DNA from: a beta proteobacterium CB
GTDB lineage: Bacteria; Pseudomonadota; Gammaproteobacteria; Burkholderiales; Burkholderiaceae
NCBI GenBank assembly: GCA_000342265.1
Contig: CP004348.1
Location: forward strand, 1,364,001-1,428,000
DNA length: 64,000 nt
Direction of reading: 5' to 3'
Positions 38,923 to 48,504 of this stretch are shown here, in pieces. Each line of letters starts with the position of its first letter. Position 1 is the first letter of the stretch. The notes below the pieces were generated by a model, which was not told the DNA's origin, made no database searches, and saw only the letters and a program-made list of their open reading frames with translations. Made by a program: the position numbers and the translations under genes.

Positions 38923-39501
38923 TCAATTTTTCTTCATATTTTTCAATATGTTAAAGGGATTTTGAGGCTTTTCAGAGGCATCGCCATCTTCCTCGCGATC
39001 ACCAAATGAAGAGGCATGCGGTTGGCAAGCGCCCTCAGGATGCTTTGGAATTAAAGGCATAGACAAGAGGATTTCATCCTCAATTAAGCCCAAAAGGTCA
39101 AAGTGCTGGCTTGCTACCAAAGGCTCTTGTTGGTCATCTTCCATAGGAAAGGCATCTGCCTCCTCCTCGGTGGCGACCAGGACAAATCGACTCTTTTGAG
39201 CCAAATCCAGGCCGCAATCTCGCAAACAGCTCTGACAAACTAGGTGAATGCGGCCTTTTACAGCCAATTCCAAAATTTGCTGAGACTCAGAACCTGGAGA
39301 ATCAACAAAATGGGTCTTTACCTCCCATTGAAAACCATCTCCCGGCTCAATACTGGAGGCTTCCTCAGCCACCCTGGGCAAGGCTGAAATGTCCAGAAAT
39401 CCAGCCCCTTGATAGGACTGAGGGGCACAAAAATCGATCCGGCTCAAAGCCTTGGGATCAGCGGATAGCTCAACTTGAGGTAAAACTTGATTACGATTCA
39501 T
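38923..39501 (-). CDS. yceD: YceD family (DUF177) protein
   Basis: This 192-residue protein precedes rpmF, as in most proteobacteria. It contains the conserved CQSCLRDC segment (about residues 99-106), an acidic middle part and a polar C-terminal tail. DUF177 proteins have been linked to 23S rRNA/ribosome assembly, mainly in plants and E. coli. It diverges from maf. Confidence 0.9.
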   Translation of the reverse strand: MNRNQVLPQVELSADPKALSRIDFCAPQSYQGAGFLDISALPRVAEEASSIEPGDGFQWEVKTHFVDSPGSESQQILELAVKGRIHLVCQSCLRDCGLDLAQKSRFVLVATEEEADAFPMEDDQQEPLVASQHFDLLGLIEDEILLSMPLIPKHPEGACQPHASSFGDREEDGDASEKPQNPFNILKNMKKN

Positions 39502-39544
39502 GACATCAGTCTAAATGAAGGCTTCAGCGAAAGTACAAGTAGTG

Positions 39545-40138
39545 ATGAGTAATTCTGCAAAAAAACTAATCCTGGCATCTACCTCGATCTATCGTCGAGA
39601 GCTCTTGGAGCGCTTGCGCATCCCCTTTGACGTGATCTCGCCAAAGGTTGATGAAACTCCTCTCCCAGGAGAAGGCACTGTAGATTTAGCCTTGCGCCTA
39701 GCCAAAGCGAAAGCTGCAGCAGTAGCTAAAGATCATCCCGAGGCTTGGGTCATTGGCTCCGATCAAGTAGCCGACCTTTGTGGAGCTGCGATTGGTAAGC
39801 CGGGAAACTTTGAGCGTGCCATGGCGCAACTACAACTCATGCGCGGTGCCACTGTGACTTTTCAAACAGCGCTATGCCTCATGCGTGGTAACGAGGAATC
39901 AACAATCAATACTCCCACTGAAGTGACTTTCCGAAAACTTACCGATGATGTTCTAGAGGCATATCTCCATGCCGAAGAACCCTACGACTGTGCTGGTAGC
40001 GCTAAGTCTGAAGGTTTGGGAATTTCACTCTTAGAGTCCATTAAGAGCGATGACCCCACTGCATTAATTGGCTTGCCATTAATTGCCCTAAGCGGCCTCT
40101 TGCGTGAGGCTGGATTTGTTATTCCGGGTAAGAAATAA
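39545..40138 (+). CDS. maf: Maf family nucleotide pyrophosphatase (YceF/m7GTP type)
   Basis: This protein of about 197 residues hydrolyses non-canonical or methylated nucleoside triphosphates. The N-terminal LILASTSIYRRELL and the catalytic GSDQVADL region are family signatures. The first in-frame ATG is at 39515 and would add ten residues; 39545 is preferred because Maf proteins start just before the LILAST strand, though neither start has a clear ribosome-binding site. It overlaps the next gene by one base (TAATG). Confidence 0.88.
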   Translation: MSNSAKKLILASTSIYRRELLERLRIPFDVISPKVDETPLPGEGTVDLALRLAKAKAAAVAKDHPEAWVIGSDQVADLCGAAIGKPGNFERAMAQLQLMRGATVTFQTALCLMRGNEESTINTPTEVTFRKLTDDVLEAYLHAEEPYDCAGSAKSEGLGISLLESIKSDDPTALIGLPLIALSGLLREAGFVIPGKK

Positions 40139-40911
40139 TGAGCTCAACACTAGGCACCCTCTTTTTAATTCCCAATACCTTGGGTGATGATTCTCGCGCC
40201 GAGCAATTGCCTTGGGTTTTACCAAGTGAAACCATTGCCCAAACTGCCAAACTCACTCACTGGATTGTTGAGGATGCAAAAACAGCTCGTGCTTTTCTAA
40301 AAGCAGTCGATAGCGTTTCGCCCTTAGCCTGCACCATTCAAGAAATGCAGATGAGTGAGTGGCGTGGCGTTGCTCGCAATGCCAAGTACGGCGATGCTGT
40401 CAAACCAATGGATTTACTCAAGCCACTTATCTCTGGCAAAGACATGGGGCTGATGTCAGAGGCAGGTGTTCCGGGTGTTGCAGATCCTGGTGCAGAACTC
40501 GTGCTAGCAGCACATAAGCTGGGCGCTAAAGTAAAGCCAATGGTTGGTCCAAGCTCTATTTTGTTGGGCCTGATGGCTAGCGGTTTGAATGGTCAGCGGT
40601 TTGCATTTCAAGGCTATATTCCGCACGATGCACAAGACCGTATTGCACGACTTAAGCAGTTGGAAGCGGAATCTAGAAAATTACAGCAGACGCAAATTTG
40701 GATTGAGACACCGTATCGCAACACTGCAATGCTAATGGCCTGCCTGAGCACGCTGTCACCGCAATCACTGCTATGTCTTGGCATGGATCTCAGTCTTCCA
40801 AGCGAAACAATTACTACACTCTCGATTGCAGACTGGCGTAAGCGTTTTCCAAATGAAACTGCTTGCGCATCATTACAAAATAGGCCAGCAGTATTTCTAT
40901 TGCTGGCCTAG
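40138..40911 (+). CDS. RsmI-like SAM-dependent methyltransferase (tetrapyrrole methylase fold)
   Basis: This 257-residue protein has the tetrapyrrole-methylase fold of RsmI, which 2'-O-methylates C1402 of 16S rRNA. Visible motifs are LMSEAGVPGVADPG and VGPSSILLGLMASG, and IETPYRN later in the chain. The N-terminus diverges from canonical RsmI (LFLIPNTLGDD), so it may be the paralogue often found beside maf in Burkholderiales, with an unknown RNA or other target. It is coupled to maf by a TAATG overlap. Confidence 0.85.
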   Translation: MSSTLGTLFLIPNTLGDDSRAEQLPWVLPSETIAQTAKLTHWIVEDAKTARAFLKAVDSVSPLACTIQEMQMSEWRGVARNAKYGDAVKPMDLLKPLISGKDMGLMSEAGVPGVADPGAELVLAAHKLGAKVKPMVGPSSILLGLMASGLNGQRFAFQGYIPHDAQDRIARLKQLEAESRKLQQTQIWIETPYRNTAMLMACLSTLSPQSLLCLGMDLSLPSETITTLSIADWRKRFPNETACASLQNRPAVFLLLA

Positions 40912-40923
40912 GTGTTTTGTTTT

Positions 40924-41883
40924 TTACTTTAGATCAGGCGTCTTGATTAACGCTTTGCCTGCTGCTGCGCCAACCTCAGCACCAAAACGTTTAGCAACGC
41001 GTTCAGCGAAATTCTCTTTCATGGTGTAGTCCAGGATATCTGGCGCCTTAAAGATATCGCGCGCAACAGTCTCTACTGTTCCATAACCATCTACCAAGCC
41101 GATTTTGATCGCTTGCTCTCCATTCCAAACTCGCCCTGAGAACATCTCTGGAGTTTCTTTTAAACGATCACCGCGACCCGCTTTGACCACCGCAATAAAT
41201 TGCTGATGAATCTCATCGATCATGGTTTTAATCATCTCCACTTGCTGTGGATTTTCTTTGGAGAACGGATCCATCATGCCTTTGTTGGAGCCCGCTGTAA
41301 TCATGCGACGAGTCACGCCTAACTTATCCATCAAGCCAGTAAAACCAAAGCCTTCCATGATCACGCCAATAGATCCTACCAAGCTGGCTTTATCAACCAA
41401 AATTTGGTCACCAGCAACAGCTACGTAATAACCACCTGAGGCGCAGATATCTTCCACAACGACATAAAACGGTTTGCTTGGATAGAGTTTGCGCAAGCGA
41501 TGAATTTCATCATTCATCATGCCCGCCTGAACCGGAGAGCCACCAGGACTATTAATGCGCAAGACTACACCTGCACTATTTTCATTTTCAAATGCAGCAG
41601 TCAGCGATGAATTGATATCTAAAGCATTAGCCATCGAGCTCGAAGAAATCTCTCCTTCTAACGAGACTAAGGCCGTGTGCTTCTCCATTCCCATCCCGCG
41701 CCCTGGCAGATGGAAATCAAATACTGCTAGCAGTACGCCGACAAAGACAATCAGGGTGAGAATACGAAACACAGCTTTCCAGCGACGCGCCTTGCGCGTC
41801 TCTTTTAAATTCTCAAGCAATAAATGCTCGAGAGCTTGACGCTCCCAATTTTGATTCGCGTTTTCGGATTGATTTTGATCCAT
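40924..41883 (-). CDS. S49 family peptidase (SppA-like, short form)
   Basis: This 319-residue inner-membrane serine protease has one transmembrane helix (about 40-60) and a periplasmic S49 domain. The nucleophile Ser is in DICASGGYYVA, and the GSIGVIMEGFG segment follows. It is the short, single-domain form and not full-length E. coli SppA. It probably degrades cleaved signal peptides or membrane-associated fragments. It lies 22 nt after the HAD gene in the same orientation. Confidence 0.9.
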   Translation of the reverse strand: MDQNQSENANQNWERQALEHLLLENLKETRKARRWKAVFRILTLIVFVGVLLAVFDFHLPGRGMGMEKHTALVSLEGEISSSSMANALDINSSLTAAFENENSAGVVLRINSPGGSPVQAGMMNDEIHRLRKLYPSKPFYVVVEDICASGGYYVAVAGDQILVDKASLVGSIGVIMEGFGFTGLMDKLGVTRRMITAGSNKGMMDPFSKENPQQVEMIKTMIDEIHQQFIAVVKAGRGDRLKETPEMFSGRVWNGEQAIKIGLVDGYGTVETVARDIFKAPDILDYTMKENFAERVAKRFGAEVGAAAGKALIKTPDLK

Positions 41884-41905
41884 CTTTTTAATCCTCAGTA
41901 ACTAG

Positions 41906-42592
41906 CTAGTTTTGAACGGTGAGATTGTCGCTAAGCCATCGACTTAGCTGCACGACATCATCCACATGAATCAGTGATGGCGCCTCTTTTAAAGTGCTCG
42001 GTGGATGGGCGCCATACGTTACCGCAACCGCATCAACGCCTGCATTAGCTGCCATGTCCAAATCATGGGTGGTGTCCCCAATCATGAGCATGCGGCGCAT
42101 CGGCACTTGCATCACATCTGAAAGCTCTAAGAGCATCCCAGGGTGGGGTTTAGAAAAGGATTCATCCGCAGTACGGGTCTCGTGGAACATCTGCTCTAGC
42201 TGATGATGTTTTAAAGATCGATCTAATCCCACGCGAGATTTACCCGTCGCAACGCCTAATAAGTAACCATCCTCGCGTAAGCTGTGCAACAGTTCCCGAA
42301 TACCTGGAAATAAATCAAGCTCGTGATCTTTAGCAAGGTAGTGATAACGAAAGCGCTCAGTCAACTTTGGGAAATGTGCCGGCTCAATCCACGGCACCGC
42401 CCTTCTCAGTGAATCCTGAATACCCAAACCAATGACCGAGCTAGCCAAAGTGTCATCTGGCTCCTTGAAACCTAAGTCACGGCAAGCTTGCTGAATACAG
42501 TTCACGATCGTTGGCGTGGAGTCCATGATGGTTCCATCCCAGTCCCACACAATCAGGTCGTAACGTCTCTCAGGTTTTTGCTCTTCAGGCAT
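41906..42592 (-). CDS. HAD family hydrolase, phosphoglycolate-phosphatase-like
   Basis: This 228-residue phosphatase carries HAD motif I DWDGTIMDS, motif II in VATGKSR, and motif IV GDTTHDLDMA. The helical cap lies between residues about 25 and 95. The substrate is not clear; phosphoglycolate or pyrophosphate-like phosphatases are closest. The ATG at 42592 overlaps the end of rluC by 8 nt, indicating coupling; a TTG at 42607 is rejected. Confidence 0.88.
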   Translation of the reverse strand: MPEEQKPERRYDLIVWDWDGTIMDSTPTIVNCIQQACRDLGFKEPDDTLASSVIGLGIQDSLRRAVPWIEPAHFPKLTERFRYHYLAKDHELDLFPGIRELLHSLREDGYLLGVATGKSRVGLDRSLKHHQLEQMFHETRTADESFSKPHPGMLLELSDVMQVPMRRMLMIGDTTHDLDMAANAGVDAVAVTYGAHPPSTLKEAPSLIHVDDVVQLSRWLSDNLTVQN

Positions 42593-43604
42593 TGTTAGGC
42601 ACTTCAAAAGTTTTCATCATCGCCGTAAATTCGGCGGGTAACGGGGATTCAATACGCATTTTCTCGCCAGTACGCGGATGAGTAAAGCCAGCTAAATGGG
42701 CATGCAGGTACAAGCGTTTAGATTTCACAATCTTGTCTTGATCTTCAAAGCCGTACTTATCGTCACCCAAAATCGAGTGACCTAGTTTTTGGAGGTGCAC
42801 GCGAATTTGATGAGTGCGTCCAGTTTTTAACTGGGCTTCAGCCAGGGTAATCGCCACCTCTCCGCGTTTCATCACTTTAGTGACGCGCAAAGCGGTATGG
42901 CTAGGTAGGCCGTCTGGGTCAACCCGAACGCGACGCTCACCATTAGCCAGCAAGTATTTGTGTAATGCAAACTTCAATTGCATCGTGCCTGCGCCCTGAG
43001 CAATTTCCCCATGGGCTAGCAAGTAGTAGCGCTTGTCTGTTTGCCCTTCGCGGATCTGACGATGTAATTCCACCAAAGCGCTGCGCTTTTTAGCCAAAAG
43101 CAAGACGCCAGAGGTATCTCGATCCAAACGGTGAACCAATTCTAAGAATTTGAGCTCGGGGCGGGTAATGCGCAAGGTTTCAATCACGCCAAGAGCAATG
43201 CCTGAACCCCCGTGAACTGCCAAACCTGCCGGCTTATTCACTATTAATAGGGCCTCATCTTCAAACAAAATAGGCATTTTGTCGGAATAACCCTGCGCCC
43301 GAGACTTAGTTTGGGCGGTATTGACTGCCGCCATTTGGGCTGGTTCAGCAATCCGAACCGGCGGAACTCTGACCACATCCCCCTCAACCAAACGTGTAGT
43401 CGGCTCAGCTCTTTTCTTATTCACTCGGACTTCACCAGAGCGAATAATGCGGTAAACATGGCTTTTGGGAACCCCTTTAGCCCAACGTAAGAGGTAGTTA
43501 TCCAAGCGCTGGCCAGCCTCTTCTGGACCAATGGTCTGAAGATGAACGGCGGCCGGTGCGGTAGTTTTTGCCTGCAAAGGCTTGGAAATGGGTTCGGATT
43601 TCAT
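42585..43604 (-). CDS. rluC: 23S rRNA pseudouridine synthase RluC
   Basis: This 339-residue enzyme has an N-terminal S4 RNA-binding domain (about 25-90) and the RluA-type catalytic domain with HRLDRDTSG, whose second Asp is the nucleophile. It modifies U955/U2504/U2580-equivalent sites in 23S rRNA. It is divergent from rne, the usual proteobacterial arrangement, which supports RluC over RluD. Confidence 0.93.
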   Translation of the reverse strand: MKSEPISKPLQAKTTAPAAVHLQTIGPEEAGQRLDNYLLRWAKGVPKSHVYRIIRSGEVRVNKKRAEPTTRLVEGDVVRVPPVRIAEPAQMAAVNTAQTKSRAQGYSDKMPILFEDEALLIVNKPAGLAVHGGSGIALGVIETLRITRPELKFLELVHRLDRDTSGVLLLAKKRSALVELHRQIREGQTDKRYYLLAHGEIAQGAGTMQLKFALHKYLLANGERRVRVDPDGLPSHTALRVTKVMKRGEVAITLAEAQLKTGRTHQIRVHLQKLGHSILGDDKYGFEDQDKIVKSKRLYLHAHLAGFTHPRTGEKMRIESPLPAEFTAMMKTFEVPNNA

Positions 43605-43680
43605 GATTTATCTCTCTTGCCACCTCGACGGGGGTCGGCAAGGGACTTAACAATACCCCATTGTCGTTCAACTTGTGCCG

Positions 43681-43686
43681 TATAAT
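43681..43686 (+). promoter_or_regulatory. -10 element of the rne promoter
   Basis: A perfect TATAAT lies 378 nt before the rne ATG. The -35 region is weak (TTGTCG at 43661-43666 is only 14 bp away). Transcription would start near 43693. Confidence 0.5.
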
Positions 43687-43692
43687 CAACGC

Positions 43693-44064
43693 TCTAGCCA
43701 ATTTATTGGCCCGAGACTAACCTGATTCAGGTTTGAATCGTGGAGCTTGGAGTCGCCCTTAATAGACTCCCGGGGTTGCCCCTCCCCCGTTGTAATGAGG
43801 CGCAGGGTTGGTGTGCCGTATGCCGCGACCCGCGATTAGAAGACAGTTTTCAGGCGCGCGCCTGCATTGATGACCTAAAGGAGGTCTCTGCGGCGATCGT
43901 CAAGTGTGGCACCGGTTTAACAACATTGAACTTGGTGTACTAGGCAATAAGTGCCTAGATTTGATTGATCCACACTCCAAAGCCGCCAATGGGCTATGCC
44001 CCAAGCGGTATCTAACTTGTCCCTAACGCAGCGCGCAACGACATACTCCCAATAGGAGAGTGTT
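43693..44064 (+). promoter_or_regulatory. long structured 5' leader of rne
   Basis: About 370 nt without a credible gene separate the promoter from rne. Hairpins visible by eye include GGAGTC/GACTCC (43749-43754 with 43765-43770), GGGG/CCCC just after it, and a 7-bp CTAGGCA/TGCCTAG hairpin (43940-43946 with 43952-43958). The leader is locally GC-richer than its flanks. Long rne leaders mediate RNase E autoregulation in gammaproteobacteria; a similar role here is inference. AGGAG precedes the ATG. Confidence 0.5.
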
Positions 44065-46704
44065 ATGAAACGCATGTTATTTAATGCAACTCAACAAGAA
44101 GAGTTGCGAGTTGCCATCGTCGATGGTCAAAAACTCATCGATATCGATATCGAAGCTGCCGGTCGTGAACAACGCAAAGGCAATATTTACAAAGGTGTTA
44201 TTACTCGCATTGAGCCTTCGCTCGAAGCTTGTTTTGTAAATTACGGCGAAGAACGCCATGGCTTCTTGCCATTTAAAGAAGTTGCCCGCACCTACTTTAA
44301 AGAGGGTATTGATGTCCGTAATGCCTCTATTAAAGATGCTTTACGCGAAGGCCAAGAAATCATTGTTCAGGTAGAAAAAGAAGAGCGCGGCCAAAAAGGC
44401 GCTGCCCTTACCTCTTTTGTCTCTTTAGCAGGTCGTTATTTGGTGTTGATGCCCAATAACCCACGTGGAGGCGGCGTTTCTCGTCGCATTGAAGGCGAAG
44501 ACCGTCAAGAGCTCCGCGAGGCAATGTCCCAATTACAGGTACCAGATGGCATGAGCATCATTGCTCGTACAGCCGGTATTGGCCGTGACGCTACTGAATT
44601 ACAGTGGGACTTAAGCTATCTCATGCAACTGTGGACTGCGATTGATGAAGCCGCCAAAGGCAACTCAGCACCACTATTGATCTACCTCGAATCCAGCTTA
44701 GTGATTCGCGCGATTCGTGATTATTTCCAGCCGGATATTGGTGAGATTCTCATCGATACCGATGACATCTACGAGCAGGCCGCGGCATTTATGTCAGTGG
44801 TGATGCCAGATAATCTGCCAAGAGTGAAGCGTTACCAGGACGATGTTCCATTGTTCTCACGCTTCCAAATTGAGCACCAGATTGAAACTGCTTATTCACG
44901 TACCGTGCCTTTGCCATCCGGTGGTGCGATTGTGATTGACCATACTGAAGCTCTAGTTTCAGTGGACGTTAACTCTGCACGTGCAACCCGCGGCTCTGAC
45001 ATCGAAGAGACTGCTACTCGCACCAACTTAGAAGCTGCCGATGAAATCGCCCGTCAAGCACGTTTACGTGACTTGGGTGGCTTGATCGTGATCGACTTCA
45101 TTGATATGGAATCGAGCAAGGCACAGAAGGATGTTGAGAATCGTTTACGTGATGCTCTACGTCACGACCGTGCTCGCGTTCAAATGGGCAAGATCTCTAA
45201 GTTTGGCTTGATGGAGATGTCACGCCAGCGTTTACGCCCTGCCCTCTCTGAAGGTAGCCACGTAACCTGCCCACGTTGTAATGGCACAGGCCATATCCGC
45301 GATACCGAATCTTCTGCATTGCAAGTCTTGCGCATCATCCAAGAAGAAGCGATGAAAGAAAACACTGCCGCTATTCATAGCCAAGTTCCAGTCGAAGTGG
45401 CTGCATTCTTGCTGAATGAGAAGCGCGCTGAAGTTATTAAGATTGAGACACGTTTCAAAGTCAATGTCTTAATGATTCCTAACAAGCATTTAGAAACTCC
45501 ACATTACAAGCTTGAGCGTTTGCGTCATGACGATCCACGTCTTGATGATCAAAAAGCGAGTTACGTGATGGCTGAAGAAGCTGCTGCTGAACTTGAGACC
45601 GATACTGCAGTAAGCCGTAAAGATGCTGACGTTAAAGTCCGTCCTGAGGCTGCTGTAAAAGGTATTACGCCAAATGCACCAGCGCCAGTCAGTCAGCCAC
45701 GCCCTGCGCGCACTGAAAAAGCTAGTACCGAAACTGCAAGCTCCGGTGGATTCTTCGGATTCATCAAGAGCCTATTCTCTTCAGCGCCTGCACCAGAAGC
45801 AAAGCCGGCTCCGAGCGCACCACGTGGTCGCAATCAAAACAATCGTAACGGCAATAACCGCAATCGCGGTCGTCGTGGCGAGCGCAATGATCGTGGCGAG
45901 CGTCCAGCTGAAGGTGCCGCAGGTACCGAAGGTGCAAATGCTCCACGTGAAGCGGGTTCAGGTAGAGGCCGTCAAGATGGCCGCAATCGTAATGGCAATA
46001 ACGGCAATCGCAACCAGAATCCAAAACCCGAGAATCAAGCTGCGGTAACTCCAGCAACTGAGGCCGCTCCTGGTGCCGATACAGCACCGAGTGCAGATGG
46101 CGAAGAGCGTCGTGGTCGTGGTCGCAACCGTCGTGGTCGTGGTCGTGGTCAACGTGGCGAGCGCACTGAGTCCAATGGTGATACAGCAGTTGCTTCTGTT
46201 GCAGCAGCAACATTCTCAGGCCCACCAGTAGGAATGGCTGGAGCATCTGCTTCAATGCCAATTCAGAATATTGCTCAAAGCTTTGGAAATACTGTTGCAC
46301 CTACAGCCTCTAACGAAGTAAAAGAGCGCGCACCCCGCGCACCTAGAGAGCCAAGAGAGCAACGTGCACCACGTCAAAGCAATCGCCCTGATAACGCCGC
46401 TGTAGCACCCGCTCCACAGCCGGTAGCTAAGCCAGCGCCCGCAATTGAGGTAATTGCCAAGCTGATGCCCGAGCTTCCTAAGGTTGCCTTTCAGGCGCTC
46501 GAAGAAACTCCACTGCATAGCGTAGTTCAATCTGCTGGCATGGTTTGGGTAGCTACAGACTCTAGCAAGCATCAAGAAGCGCAATCGCAAATCAAAGCTG
46601 AGCCAGAAGTTTTGCCTATGGGCAGAACTCCTAAAGCTCCAGTTAGCTTGCAAAATGGTCCGATGGTTTTAGTTGAAACCGGCGGCCAAGAAAAAACGGT
46701 TTAA
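44065..46704 (+). CDS. rne: ribonuclease E
   Basis: This 879-residue endoribonuclease starts mRNA decay and processes rRNA and tRNA. It has the S1 domain (about 35-120), catalytic Asp in [12 protein letters not shown] (near 302) and VIDFIDM (near 345), and the Zn-link CPRCNGTG (near 402). From about 500 the chain is disordered and rich in Arg, Asn, Pro and Ala (repeated RNRG/NRNGNN segments), the RNA-binding and degradosome scaffold region. A segment [12 protein letters not shown] near 560 looks like the amphipathic membrane-targeting helix. A long leader precedes it. Confidence 0.97.
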   Translation: MKRMLFNATQQEELRVAIVDGQKLIDIDIEAAGREQRKGNIYKGVITRIEPSLEACFVNYGEERHGFLPFKEVARTYFKEGIDVRNASIKDALREGQEIIVQVEKEERGQKGAALTSFVSLAGRYLVLMPNNPRGGGVSRRIEGEDRQELREAMSQLQVPDGMSIIARTAGIGRDATELQWDLSYLMQLWTAIDEAAKGNSAPLLIYLESSLVIRAIRDYFQPDIGEILIDTDDIYEQAAAFMSVVMPDNLPRVKRYQDDVPLFSRFQIEHQIETAYSRTVPLPSGGAIVIDHTEALVSVDVNSARATRGSDIEETATRTNLEAADEIARQARLRDLGGLIVIDFIDMESSKAQKDVENRLRDALRHDRARVQMGKISKFGLMEMSRQRLRPALSEGSHVTCPRCNGTGHIRDTESSALQVLRIIQEEAMKENTAAIHSQVPVEVAAFLLNEKRAEVIKIETRFKVNVLMIPNKHLETPHYKLERLRHDDPRLDDQKASYVMAEEAAAELETDTAVSRKDADVKVRPEAAVKGITPNAPAPVSQPRPARTEKASTETASSGGFFGFIKSLFSSAPAPEAKPAPSAPRGRNQNNRNGNNRNRGRRGERNDRGERPAEGAAGTEGANAPREAGSGRGRQDGRNRNGNNGNRNQNPKPENQAAVTPATEAAPGADTAPSADGEERRGRGRNRRGRGRGQRGERTESNGDTAVASVAAATFSGPPVGMAGASASMPIQNIAQSFGNTVAPTASNEVKERAPRAPREPREQRAPRQSNRPDNAAVAPAPQPVAKPAPAIEVIAKLMPELPKVAFQALEETPLHSVVQSAGMVWVATDSSKHQEAQSQIKAEPEVLPMGRTPKAPVSLQNGPMVLVETGGQEKTV

Positions 46705-46786
46705 TCCCATTTCTCCAGACTGCTATTTATCCCACAAGGATATTTGGCAGTTTGGCAGAAACACCGTTTCACAGCCATAATTACAC

Positions 46787-47899
46787 ATGGTTGAAAAAGT
46801 AATCCCCATACGTTTAGATGAAGGCAAAGGCCTTACGCCGTCCATCCCTGGACAGCTTGTTGCCGTCAATAACTCAACTAAAGATACTCGGGGGCGCCCT
46901 CTACGTGATTTACGCATCTCCGTAACGGATCGGTGTAATTTCCGCTGCACCTACTGCATGCCTAAGGAAATTTTTGATAAAGACTATCCATACCTCTCCC
47001 ATAATGAATTACTCAGCTTTGAAGAGATCACCCGCTTAACAAAGATCTTTGCTTCGTTGGGTGTAGAAAAAATTCGTCTCACTGGCGGCGAGCCTTTACT
47101 TCGTAAAAATCTCGAAGTGCTCATTGAGATGCTGGCCAAAATTCGGACCACGGCAGATCAACCATTGGATCTAACACTCACTACCAATGGCAGCATTTTG
47201 CGTAAGAAGGCAGCAGCATTAAAAGCGGCAGGCTTACATCGCCTGACTATTAGTCTTGATGGTCTGAATGATGATGTCTTCAAAAAAATGAATGATGTCG
47301 ACTTCCCTGTCACGGATGTACTTGATGGAATTGCCGCAGCTCAAGAAGCAGGCTTCACCAATCTCAAAGTCAATATGGTTGTTAAGAAGGGTACAAACGA
47401 TCAAGAGATTATCGGCATGGCCAAGCACTTCAAAGGTAGCGGCGTGACGCTGCGCTTTATTGAATTCATGGATGTAGGTAGCTCTAATGGCTGGGATATG
47501 TCACAAGTACTTCCCTCGCAAGAAGTTGCTAATCGCATAAACGCTGTCTTTCCGATTGAGCCTATTGAAGCTAACTATCCTGGCGAAGTAGCTCAGCGCT
47601 GGCGCTATCTTGATGGCTCCGGTGAAATTGGTTTTATTTCTAGCGTTACACAAACTTTCTGCCATGAATGCACGCGCGCTCGAATCTCCACAGATGGTCA
47701 GCTCTATCTTTGCTTATTTGCAAATGAAGGTTTTGATTTCAAAACCCTATTACGCTCTGGTAGAAGCGATTTAGAAATTGCGAACGCCATCATGTCCACA
47801 TGGTCTGGACGCAATGATCACTATTCAGAAATTCGGGGATCCAATACCGCTGGATCGAAATCTTCTCGCAAGGTAGAGATGTCTTACATCGGCGGCTAA
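46787..47899 (+). CDS. moaA: GTP 3',8-cyclase MoaA
   Basis: This 370-residue radical-SAM enzyme converts GTP to 3',8-cyclo-GTP, the first step of molybdenum cofactor synthesis. The SAM cluster site is Cys50-x3-Cys54-x2-Cys57 (CNFRCTYC), the second cluster is in [10 protein letters not shown] and the following LYLCL, and the C-terminal GG tail is present. The N-terminal 35 residues are longer than in E. coli. The stop overlaps mobA (TAATG). Confidence 0.96.
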   Translation: MVEKVIPIRLDEGKGLTPSIPGQLVAVNNSTKDTRGRPLRDLRISVTDRCNFRCTYCMPKEIFDKDYPYLSHNELLSFEEITRLTKIFASLGVEKIRLTGGEPLLRKNLEVLIEMLAKIRTTADQPLDLTLTTNGSILRKKAAALKAAGLHRLTISLDGLNDDVFKKMNDVDFPVTDVLDGIAAAQEAGFTNLKVNMVVKKGTNDQEIIGMAKHFKGSGVTLRFIEFMDVGSSNGWDMSQVLPSQEVANRINAVFPIEPIEANYPGEVAQRWRYLDGSGEIGFISSVTQTFCHECTRARISTDGQLYLCLFANEGFDFKTLLRSGRSDLEIANAIMSTWSGRNDHYSEIRGSNTAGSKSSRKVEMSYIGG

Positions 47900-48504
47900 T
47901 GATTACCTCAGAACACATTACTGGACTTATTTTGGCGGGTGGCCGCGCCCAAAGAATGGGTGGCATTGATAAGGGCTTAATCCCCTTTCATGGCAAAGCT
48001 CTGATTGAATTTGCCATCAATCGTCTTAAGCCTCAAGTTAGTACTATTCTGATTAATGCTAACCGCAGTATTACGAAGTATTCGCACTATGGCTATCCAG
48101 TACTCATGGATGAAACGCCAGACTTCTCCGGCCCATTGGCTGGATTCTCAGTAGGTCTGAAACATTGCAAAACTCCATACCTACTAACATCGCCTTGCGA
48201 CTCCCCTTTATTGCCATTCGATCTTGCCCAAAAAATGGCAGCCGAACTAGAAGGCAATAATTTAGAACTCGTCTTTGCCTCCTCAAAAGAAGAGGATGGA
48301 AAGATTTGGTCACAACCTGTTTTCTGCTTAATGAAAAGCAGCCTGCAAGATTCTTTGGATGCCTTTTTAAGCAAAGGGGATTTAAAGATTGATCGCTGGT
48401 TTAAAGAGTTGCGATCTGGCACTGTGGTTTTTGAAAACCCTCAAGCATTTGCAAATGTGAATACGCCGGAAGAGTTGGCCGCCCTAGAAAAAGCATCGTC
48501 ATGA
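47899..48504 (+). CDS. mobA: molybdenum cofactor guanylyltransferase
   Basis: This 201-residue enzyme joins GMP to molybdopterin to form MGD. The nucleotide-binding LILAGGRAQRMGGIDKG (part) is the family signature, with PCDSPLLP as the metal-binding region. It overlaps both moaA and moeA (ATGA), so moaA-mobA-moeA form a tight operon. Confidence 0.95.
   Translation: MITSEHITGLILAGGRAQRMGGIDKGLIPFHGKALIEFAINRLKPQVSTILINANRSITKYSHYGYPVLMDETPDFSGPLAGFSVGLKHCKTPYLLTSPCDSPLLPFDLAQKMAAELEGNNLELVFASSKEEDGKIWSQPVFCLMKSSLQDSLDAFLSKGDLKIDRWFKELRSGTVVFENPQAFANVNTPEELAALEKASS

Noticed and set aside
43740..43943. 67-codon open frame with GTG start in the rne leader
   Set aside because: No convincing ribosome-binding site or recognisable protein; it lies across predicted hairpins, so it is better read as leader RNA.
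43693..44064. RNase P RNA or tmRNA in the GC-rich rne leader
   Set aside because: The conserved GAGGAAAGTCC-type and tmRNA end motifs are absent.
45674..46300. Long open frames on both strands over the rne C-terminal region
   Set aside because: They arise from the Arg/Asn-rich repetitive codons of RNase E and give low-complexity His/Asp- or Thr-rich proteins.
46745..46762. Short direct repeat TTTGGCAG before moaA as a regulatory site
   Set aside because: Only two 8-bp copies with no known regulator pattern; likely chance.
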